Shown here piece by piece: positions 15,838 through 21,843 of a DNA stretch of 21,843 bases. Each line of letters begins with the position of its first letter. The first letter of the stretch is position 1. The stretch is from UBA1151 sp963579925. GTDB lineage: Bacteria > Chloroflexota > Dehalococcoidia > Lucifugimonadales > Lucifugimonadaceae. Made by a program: the position numbers and the translations under genes. Below the pieces are notes generated by a model, which was not told the origin of the DNA, searched no databases, and was given only the letters and a program-made list of their open reading frames with translations. Location: assembly GCA_963579925.1 (NCBI GenBank), contig CAUZJA010000019.1:1-21843 (forward strand), written 5' to 3'.

Positions 15838-16392
15838 TTGTCGCGTTCGGCGGTTTTGGTTTTGAACCAGAACTATCAGCCCTTGAACGTCTGTAATGTT
15901 CGCCGCGCTATCTCGCTTCTGGGTCGTGAGAAAGCTGAGATCCTCACTGCTACTGACCGTTATCTGCACAGTGCTTCGTCAATCTTTGAAGAACCATCTG
16001 TTATCCGCCTGATCTACATGGTGAAGCGACCGTTCCACCAGCGGCGACTATCTCGCAAAGAGGTTTTCATCAGGGATCGCTACCGCTGCCAGTACTGTAA
16101 CGAGCAGATGCGCAAGCTAACACTGGATCACGTGATGCCGCGGTCACGAGGCGGCCAACACACCTGGACCAACGTTGTTTCAGCCTGTGCTGAGTGCAAC
16201 CACCGCAAGGCTGGCAGAACGCCCAAAGAAGCCCGTATGGGCTTACTTCGGCAGCCGGAGCCACCAAAGCCAAATCCGTACTCATTCGTGATGCACACCG
16301 ACGTCAAAGACGCGTGGCGACCTTACTTGCCGTGGGCAGAGTCGATTTTTAGCGACTCAGCTGAACTCAGCGGAGTTGCGGCCGGGGACTAA
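15838..16392 (+). CDS. HNH endonuclease family protein
   Basis: A 184-residue protein starts at TTG (15838) behind a strong AAGGAGG. The N-terminal part, V-L-N-Q-N-Y-Q-P-L-N-V, is typical of a widespread chromosomal HNH family. The HNH core is complete: C-Q-Y-C, L-T-L-D-H-V-M-P-R-S-R-G-G, then C-A-E-C-N-H-R-K. The two Cys pairs bind a structural zinc and the D-H-V histidine is catalytic. It is not near phage or intron genes, so a housekeeping DNA repair or unknown role is more likely than homing. Its stop overlaps the converging holB stop by four bases. Confidence 0.92.
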   Translation: MSRSAVLVLNQNYQPLNVCNVRRAISLLGREKAEILTATDRYLHSASSIFEEPSVIRLIYMVKRPFHQRRLSRKEVFIRDRYRCQYCNEQMRKLTLDHVMPRSRGGQHTWTNVVSACAECNHRKAGRTPKEARMGLLRQPEPPKPNPYSFVMHTDVKDAWRPYLPWAESIFSDSAELSGVAAGD

Positions 16393-17474
16393 GTGCCGAC
16401 TGGCCTGGTAATGGCCGGTAGGTTCAGCATCATCACTTCGATAGCTAACTGCGGCGCTGCGTTCGCTCTGAGCGCGCTGATGGCTGCCCGTGAGCCTTCA
16501 ATCACCTCGACGATCTGATCCAACTCACAACTTGCGGCCAACTCTGTAAGTTGTTCTTGCCAGTTCGTGTGAACAGCGCCGTCTGTAACGCCGTGCTTCG
16601 CCAACATCGCATCCCGCCATACGCTGGACCACGCCTGCAGTTCCGCCTCGACCGCGGCGCTATCCTTGCGGAACTGGCCGGAAAGCTCTTTGGCGTAACG
16701 AAATCTGCCTTCAAGGGAGCTTGTAGAGGTGTCGATGATCCGTTGAATCATCTGATCATAGTGGCCGACGGCGGCCGGATCTTCAAGCAGTTCGATTGCT
16801 CGGCCCGGGCGACCATTGGAGAGTCGAGCGAATGTTTCTGCGTCTTCAGGACTGGCCGCATGTTTGGAAATCAGACCTTCGCTGATCTGATCAACAGGCA
16901 CCGGACGAAGCTGGATCCACTGGCAACGGGATGCCACGGTTTCTGGCACGGAGTCACGATCGGGAGCGACCAGAATGAGCATTGACGTCTCAGTTGGTTC
17001 TTCAAGCGTCTTGAGCAGAGCGTTGGCAGCCTGAGTGGTTATTCCATCATCAAACTTGAACGTCTCGGCATCCTCAATGATGAACACGTGACGCTTACCT
17101 TCAAACGGACTGACGTTCCCATCGTGTTGAAGATCACGAATAACCTCGATCGATATCCGCGCTCTGCTCGCATCTTTATCCGGTGTAGAAGCTTCACCAC
17201 CGCCAACACCTCGAATGGGTGTGTGCCTATCGATCAGGCGAACATCCGCATGGAGCCCGCGGGTGATGCGATCGCACTGGGAGCAAATACCACACGGTGC
17301 AGCGTCGGGAGATTCACAGTTGATGGCCATGGCAAATTGTTTGGCAAGTCTGCCGCGGCCGACCTGCTTCGGCCCGGTGATCAGGTATGCATGCGAAATG
17401 CGGTCAATAGATACCGCTGAGTCCAGGATGCGAATCGCTGATTCGTGGCCAATGAGATCCCAGTTTCCGTTCAT
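16389..17474 (-). CDS. holB: DNA polymerase III delta' subunit
   Basis: A 361-residue clamp-loader subunit starts with L-I-G-H-E-S-A-I. A degenerate nucleotide-binding loop G-P-K-Q-V-G-R-G-R (34-42) lacks the Walker lysine, as expected for delta', which does not hydrolyse ATP. Four cysteines (53, 61, 64, 67) make the zinc module. N-A-L-L-K-T-L-E-E-P and the S-R-C sequence (A-S-R-C) follow. It begins two bases after the lysA stop, with its Shine-Dalgarno (TGAGG) formed by the lysA end, so the two are co-transcribed. Confidence 0.93.
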   Translation of the reverse strand: MNGNWDLIGHESAIRILDSAVSIDRISHAYLITGPKQVGRGRLAKQFAMAINCESPDAAPCGICSQCDRITRGLHADVRLIDRHTPIRGVGGGEASTPDKDASRARISIEVIRDLQHDGNVSPFEGKRHVFIIEDAETFKFDDGITTQAANALLKTLEEPTETSMLILVAPDRDSVPETVASRCQWIQLRPVPVDQISEGLISKHAASPEDAETFARLSNGRPGRAIELLEDPAAVGHYDQMIQRIIDTSTSSLEGRFRYAKELSGQFRKDSAAVEAELQAWSSVWRDAMLAKHGVTDGAVHTNWQEQLTELAASCELDQIVEVIEGSRAAISALRANAAPQLAIEVMMLNLPAITRPVGT

Positions 17475-17476
17475 CC

Positions 17477-18790
17477 TCAGATCATACTGGTAAGCAGTAA
17501 ATCCTCATACGTCTCACGGCGCCGAATCAACCTGTGCTCGCCATCCACAACCATCACGATCGCTGGTCGCGGCACCATGTTGTAGTTACTGGCCATAGGG
17601 ATGTTGTACGCACCGGAAGCTGGCAGAGCGATCAGATCGCCCGGCTCTGGGGTGGGAATAAACGCATCATTTACGAGTATGTCGCCCGATTCGCAGTACT
17701 TGCCCGCGATCCTGAACGGCCCATCAAGCTCTTCGTTGACTCGATTCACAGAGTGCGCTTCATACTCAGCGCCGTAGATCGCAGGCCTGATGTTGTCGCC
17801 CATCCCGCCATCAACGCTGACGTACGTACGCACGCCGGGAATCTCTTTGATGGCGCCAACGGTGTAGACAGCAACGCCAGCGCGGCCAACCATCGATCGA
17901 CCGGGCTCTACGATAAGCAGCGGCTCATCAAAACCGTGCGCGTCGCAACCGGCCCGCACTGACTCAGCGATTGCGTTCGCGTAATCGGAGATTGGAAGCG
18001 GCAGCTTTTCACCAACGTACCCAATTGCAAATCCACCGCCGGGGCTGAACTCACGCATATCAAGGCCGTACTTGTCGCGCATGTCCGCGGCAAACTGCAT
18101 CACGTACGGAATCGCTTCCGTATACGGATCCAGCTCAAATAGCGGCGAGCCAAGATGGAAATGAAGGCCCTTCAGGTCGAGGTTTTTTGCCTCCTGGACC
18201 TTCTGAACTGCAATCTCAGCATGGCCGGTCTCAATAGAAAATCCAAATTTGCTATCGAGAATACCTGTGGTCGTAAGCCGATGTGTCTGGGCGTCCACAC
18301 TCGGTGACACGCGCACTAGCACCGACTGAACTACTCCCTGTTCAGCAGCAATATCGTTCAGCATATCGATCTCAGGAAAGCCATCGATAGTGATTCTGGC
18401 AAGACCGTATTCGACCGCTTCAGACAACTCCTGTCGGTCTTTGTTGTTACCGTTGAAGTTCATCCTGGAAGCGGGGAAGCCTACCGTTTTGGCGAATGCC
18501 AGCTCGCCGCCAGAGACGACATCTATTCCAATGCCTTCCTCATCTAAGATTGTGGCGAGTGCAGGATTCGAGAACGCCTTTGAGGAGTAGGAGACGTGCG
18601 AGTCCGCGTAAGCATCATGAAATGACGTCATGAAGTCGCGCGCTACTTGGCGAATCGTAGCCTCATCGTAGACGTAGAGGGGACTGCCGTATTCGGCGAT
18701 AAGATCGTTTAGATCGCACCCAGCTATGGCCAGATGACCATCTGCAGTCACCGTAGTCGTAAGAGGGAACGTATCGCTACCGGAAAACAT
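17477..18790 (-). CDS. lysA: Diaminopimelate decarboxylase
   Basis: It decarboxylates meso-diaminopimelate to lysine using PLP. The chosen ATG at 18790 gives 437 residues and has GGAGTAGG nine bases upstream. The frame also has an upstream ATG and a GTG (to 18853), but neither has a good ribosome site and both lengthen the protein beyond the usual range. Features: the PLP lysine in S-S-K-A-F (Lys71), G-N-N-K, H-L-G-S-P, F-S-P-G-G-G-F, E-P-G-R-S, C-E-S-G-D and a final S-N-Y-N. It is divergent from selD across a 193-base spacer. Confidence 0.95.
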   Translation of the reverse strand: MFSGSDTFPLTTTVTADGHLAIAGCDLNDLIAEYGSPLYVYDEATIRQVARDFMTSFHDAYADSHVSYSSKAFSNPALATILDEEGIGIDVVSGGELAFAKTVGFPASRMNFNGNNKDRQELSEAVEYGLARITIDGFPEIDMLNDIAAEQGVVQSVLVRVSPSVDAQTHRLTTTGILDSKFGFSIETGHAEIAVQKVQEAKNLDLKGLHFHLGSPLFELDPYTEAIPYVMQFAADMRDKYGLDMREFSPGGGFAIGYVGEKLPLPISDYANAIAESVRAGCDAHGFDEPLLIVEPGRSMVGRAGVAVYTVGAIKEIPGVRTYVSVDGGMGDNIRPAIYGAEYEAHSVNRVNEELDGPFRIAGKYCESGDILVNDAFIPTPEPGDLIALPASGAYNIPMASNYNMVPRPAIVMVVDGEHRLIRRRETYEDLLLTSMI

Positions 18791-18983
18791 AACTTGGAAC
18801 CTACTCCAGTCCATTTGAAAACATGGATCAATATATCTAGAACGACGACCCACGGCCTGACACTAGATACATACCCACCACTAAGCCAGGCTGCATAGCT
18901 AATAGTACGTGGGGACAGATATTCTATTAGTCGTGCACCACTAGTATGTATGCCGCAGCATCAATTTTAGAGGGGAGGAACCA

Positions 18984-20036
18984 TTGTCTGACAGGCCAAT
19001 TCGCCTGACTGAACTCGCAGAATGCGCCGGCTGAGCCGGAAAACTCAGTCAAGCCGACCTGGCGCAGGTTCTGCGTCAGCTACCCGCCCCGTCAATTGAT
19101 GACCCAAACGTCATCGTTGGCTTCAACACGTCCGACGACGCGGGGGTTTATCGCGTCTCTGACGATCTGGCGCTGGTGCTGACAGTAGATTTCTTCCCCC
19201 CAATAGTCGATGACCCGTTCACATACGGAGCAATCGCCGCTGCGAACGCCCTCAGCGACGTCTACGCGATGGGCGGCCGACCAGTTACGGCGCTCAACGT
19301 TGCAGCCATTCCCGCTGATCTCCCACCTGAGATCCTCGCCCAGATGCTGAGTGGCGGCGCTGCAAAAGCCGCGGAGGCTGGCGTGTCCGTAATTGGCGGG
19401 CACACTGTGACCGACGATGAGCCGAAGTACGGCATGTCAGTCATCGGCTATATTCATCCCGACAAGATCATCACCAACGCCAACGCCCAACCAGGCGACA
19501 AGCTGGTTCTCACCAAGCCAATCGGCACCGGAATCATTTCAACTGCTGGAAAAGCACAGGAAGCAGACCCCGAAGTACTGAGCAACGCAGCGAAGATCAT
19601 GGGCGTGCTCAACAAAGGCGCATCTGAGGCCATGATCGAAGTCGGCGTCCACTCCGCAACGGATATCACTGGCTACGGCCTGGTTGGTCACGCTGCAGAG
19701 ATGGCACGCGGCAGCGGCGTCGGCATTCAGCTATCGCCCGTCGCCGTCCCGCTCATCCCGGGGACGCTGGAACTTCTCGAACGCGGCATCGTACCCGGCG
19801 GCACTCACCGAAACCTGGCAGGTGTCCTGGGCTCGGCGGACTGGGACGACGCCCTCACCGCCAACCAGAAGCTCCTCATGTGCGACGCACAGACGTCGGG
19901 CGGCCTGCTGATATCGGTTGCCGCTGATAAGTGCGATAACTTGATCGTCGCGCTAAACGCCGCTGATACGCCCGCGGCTGCGGTCATCGGAAGCGTTACG
20001 GACGAACCAAGCGGAATCGTGCGCGTTTCGCTCTAG
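18984..20036 (+). CDS. selD: Selenophosphate synthetase, selenocysteine-containing
   Basis: It makes selenophosphate from selenide and ATP for selenocysteine synthesis. The start is TTG at 18984 behind GGAGG, five bases upstream. The frame reads R-L-T-E-L-A-E-C-A-G, then TGA (19032-19034), then A-G-K-L-S and on without a break to TAG at 20034. The TGA is codon 17 and the following lysine is residue 20. In E. coli SelD these are catalytic Cys17 and Lys20, and some SelD proteins have Sec at 17. Read with Sec the protein is 350 residues, the family length. Later motifs include T-V-D-F-F-P-P, A-A-A-N-A-L-S-D-V-Y-A-M-G-G, G-G-H-T-V and T-D-I-T-G-Y-G-L-V-G-H-A. A first-ATG call (19176) would lose the active site. 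Confidence 0.95.
19059..19079 (+). promoter_or_regulatory. Bacterial SECIS element in selD
   Basis: A 9-bp stem (19059-19067 with 19071-19079, one G-U pair) closes a GUU loop. The loop starts 33 bases after the UGA, inside the 16-37 base range reported for bacterial SECIS elements. The top of the hairpin, GCAGGUUCUGC, closely resembles the GCAGGUCUGC apex of the E. coli fdhF SECIS, with a loop G-U that could contact SelB. A competing small hairpin (19031-19035 with 19044-19048) contains the UGA itself. Confidence 0.8.
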
Positions 20037-20041
20037 ACGTA

Positions 20042-20063
20042 GGGGCAATTCACGAATTGCCCT
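20042..20063. repeat. REP-like palindromic hairpin after selD
   Basis: An 8-bp perfect stem (20043-20050 with 20055-20062) has a CACG loop and begins six bases after the selD stop. No T-run follows, so it is not a classic terminator. The GGGGCAATT-type palindrome looks like a dispersed intergenic repeat. No second copy was seen in this window. Confidence 0.45.
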
Positions 20064-20078
20064 CCCGCGTAGCGTGGT

Positions 20079-20179
20079 CATCTCTGCCCATGCGAGTGAA
20101 TCGACCATGTCACATCGGACCCCGACTCTCCCGCCCGATCACTTGAAACCGCCAGCAGCCGATCGCACGGGCAGAGATG
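20079..20179. repeat. 11-bp perfect inverted repeat in the selD-nirK spacer
   Basis: CATCTCTGCCC (20079-20089) and its reverse complement (20169-20179) flank about 79 bases that hold no gene. With the nearby palindrome this could be the remains of a small non-coding mobile element. No transposase or target duplication is visible. Confidence 0.35.
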
Positions 20180-20230
20180 CTCGTGCTACACCAACACAAA
20201 ACGTGGTGCGGGCTGGTCAAAGAAGCACCA

Positions 20231-20266
20231 ACAAAAAAGGCCCGCCATGTCTCCACGGCGGGCCTT
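20231..20266 (-). terminator. Intrinsic terminator for the nirK-like gene
   Basis: A 10-bp GC-rich stem (20237-20246 with 20257-20266) has a 10-base loop. On the minus strand it runs into six T (20238-20233). It lies 20 bases beyond the nirK-like stop at 20287. Confidence 0.9.
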
Positions 20267-20286
20267 ATGTATTCAGTAAACGAGGG

Positions 20287-21807
20287 TTACCCTCCGTTGA
20301 AGATGGCGGGGTCCGCCTCTCCTTCCACGTAGAGGAATCCTGCTAGGCCTTTTTCAAGTCGGCTCAGTGCATGGTCCACCAGGATGTAGCGACCGGGATA
20401 CTCAAGCTTGAGTTCCACGATGGTTGCTCCACCGGGTGGGACAAGAGTTGTCTGTACGTCCTTTGAGGGGGTGTTGGAGACCGACGCATCGTCGTACACC
20501 GTGTCGAATATCTCACCAATCACGTGGAACGAGGAGATGAAGTTTGGTCCGCCCACTCCGAAGAAGATCCGGATTGTCTCGCCAACTTCGGCTCGAAGCG
20601 CGTGCTCATCGGATGCCAGTGCGCCTGCTGCGCCGTTGAAGACGAAGTAAGTTGGGTCCTCTGAGATCATTTTCTCGTGATCAAACTCGGCTACGCCGGG
20701 CTCTCCAAATGCCTGGGCTGTGTAGATTTCGCCCTGCATCACGTAGAACTCTCGGTCAACTTCTGGCAGTCCGCCTTCTGGCTCCACCAGGATCATTCCG
20801 TACATGCCACTGGAGATGTGGTGCGGCACAGACGGTGTCGCGCAGTGGTACACGTAGAGGCCGGGCTTCAAAGCTTTGAAGGTGAATCATGCGTCTTGTC
20901 CGGGCGGAACCTGCATCACCTGGGCACCGCCACCGGGGCCTGTTACGGCGTGAAGATCCACGGAGTGAATCAGGAAGTTTCCGGGCATGTTCTTCAGGTT
21001 GACGGTGACCGTATCGTCAACTCGCACCCTGAGCATTGGTCCGGGAACCAGGCCGTTGAACGTCATGTATCGGTAAGTGGTCCCATCGGCCAGCTTGCCA
21101 TCAAGTTCAACCATCTCAAGATTGAGGGTGATGTCTTGAGGTCCGCGATCGCCGATCGGGCCTGGAAGATCGGTGGGATCTCTGGTGATGTCGACGGCCG
21201 TTGAAACCTGCTCTTCGGTACCCTCTCCAACTCGGATCAGACCTTCCATACCAGCCGCTCGGTGTCCGGGTATTGAGCAGAAGTAGGCGTAACCGCCTGC
21301 CACTTCAGCCACAAAGGTTATGGACACACTGGCACCTACGCCAACTATGTGTTCTGAGTGAGCATCGAGATCAGGAACGACGATATTGTGCTCTGCACCA
21401 TCACCGTTTTGCACGGTTATCTGGACAGTGTCACCCACCGCAACATTGAGAGTTGGGTTGATGATGTCATCAATGTCGCCTCCTACCCCAATGTAGGCCA
21501 TGCCACCGTTGCCGATCATGGTCTGCAAGGTGAACGAAACATCTGGAATGTAGTCCACATCGTCGGCCTCATGCGCATGATCATCTTCATGAGTCTGATC
21601 AGCGATGACGGTGGTTCCGCTATCTGGCAAATCTGATTTCGGCACCTCGGCCAGGGTTGGTGTCGGCTGGCTTTTTATCTGCGCCTCAAGGTCGGCCACT
21701 CGGGCTTCTACGTCGCTTGTAGTGCCACAGGCGATCAGAAGCGTGAACATCAAAACAATGCTGAGTCCAGCGAGTAAGGAGGTTGGTCGTTTCAGCAGTA
21801 ACGGCAT
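20287..21807 (-). pseudogene. nirK: Lipoprotein cupredoxin-copper nitrite reductase fusion, split by an in-frame TGA
   Basis: The frame from ATG 21807 gives 306 residues, meets TGA at 20889-20887, and continues in frame to TAA at 20287 (506 positions in all). It has a lipobox L-I-A-C (Cys27), a His-rich linker (H-E-D-D-H-A-H), and an N-terminal cupredoxin with a full type 1 copper set (His140, Cys177, His182, Met187). An AniA-like nitrite reductase follows: type 1 ligands His281, Cys322, His330, Met335; type 2 ligands His286, His321, His479; catalytic Asp284 and His428. The enzyme would reduce nitrite to nitric oxide at the cell surface, with the cupredoxin passing electrons. Every ligand survives on both sides of the stop, and the TGA falls at a non-ligand position just before F-T-F-K-A. 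This suggests a very recent mutation, a sequencing error or readthrough. The part after the stop could begin only at an internal TTG, lacks a signal peptide and cannot work alone. Confidence 0.88.
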
Positions 21808-21843
21808 TTTGGCGTCTTCCCATGTTTTAGTTACACAATTTAT

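Noticed and set aside
18791..18853. Longer lysA from GTG 18853 or the intermediate ATG
   Set aside because: There is no good ribosome site and no family-like residues in the extension.
19176..20036. selD starting at the first ATG (19176)
   Set aside because: This start would remove the catalytic Cys/Sec17 and Lys20 and has no good ribosome site, while TTG at 18984 has both.
20866..20881. A 16-base perfect palindrome just after the nirK TGA, considered as a SECIS element
   Set aside because: The loop lies only about 11 bases from the UGA, short of the bacterial range, and lacks a G in its first positions. The amino-acid position has no reason to be Sec.

Overview
The window reads as a chromosomal piece of a moderately GC-rich bacterium, most likely a member of the Chloroflexota (marine SAR202/Dehalococcoidia-like). 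This is an inference from the style of its cysteine-paired beta-sandwich lipoprotein, the AniA-type NirK fused to a cupredoxin, the T-box leader and the gene mix. No rRNA or tRNA is present to settle it.

Layout: (1) 1-86, the last codons of a plus-strand gene ending like GroEL, then a bidirectional terminator. (2) 107-1750 (-), a lipoprotein with an A-B-B'-A' repeat architecture. (3) 2032-3256 (+), an AT-rich accessory patch: a small gene broken by an amber codon, then a DpnI-like methyl-directed restriction enzyme. (4) 3313-11546 (+), a tryptophan cluster: promoter, tryptophan T-box leader with a UGG specifier, trpS, two tandem trpE-type genes, trpG, trpD, trpC, trpF and a zinc-ribbon/RDD membrane protein. 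Most junctions overlap or abut. trpB and trpA are absent. (5) 11548-14790 (-), cmk-plsC-glmS. cmk has a perfect Shine-Dalgarno but no standard start codon. (6) 15103-16392 (+), a CvpA-like membrane protein and an HNH nuclease. (7) 16389-18790 (-), lysA-holB. (8) 18984-20036 (+), selD, whose TGA codon at 19032 falls exactly at the catalytic Cys/Sec17 position and is followed by a good bacterial SECIS hairpin. Conventional calling would truncate this gene. (9) 20037-20286, a repeat-rich spacer and a terminator. (10) 20287-21807 (-), a lipoprotein cupredoxin-NirK fusion interrupted by one in-frame TGA.

How the genes work together: the T-box senses uncharged tRNA-Trp and should turn on tRNA-Trp charging together with the chorismate-to-indole-glycerol-phosphate steps. 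The two TrpE paralogs share one TrpG; only the first keeps the tryptophan-feedback motif. The selenocysteine SelD makes selenophosphate and is itself a selenoprotein, so its own synthesis needs its product. NirK points to nitrite reduction, if it is functional. DpnI implies that the host does not carry Gm6ATC methylation.

The most notable items are the selenocysteine SelD with SECIS, the non-canonical cmk start, the TGA-split cupredoxin-NirK fusion, the tandem TrpE pair, and the lone DpnI beside a decayed gene. I saw no CRISPR array, insertion sequence, tRNA or rRNA.
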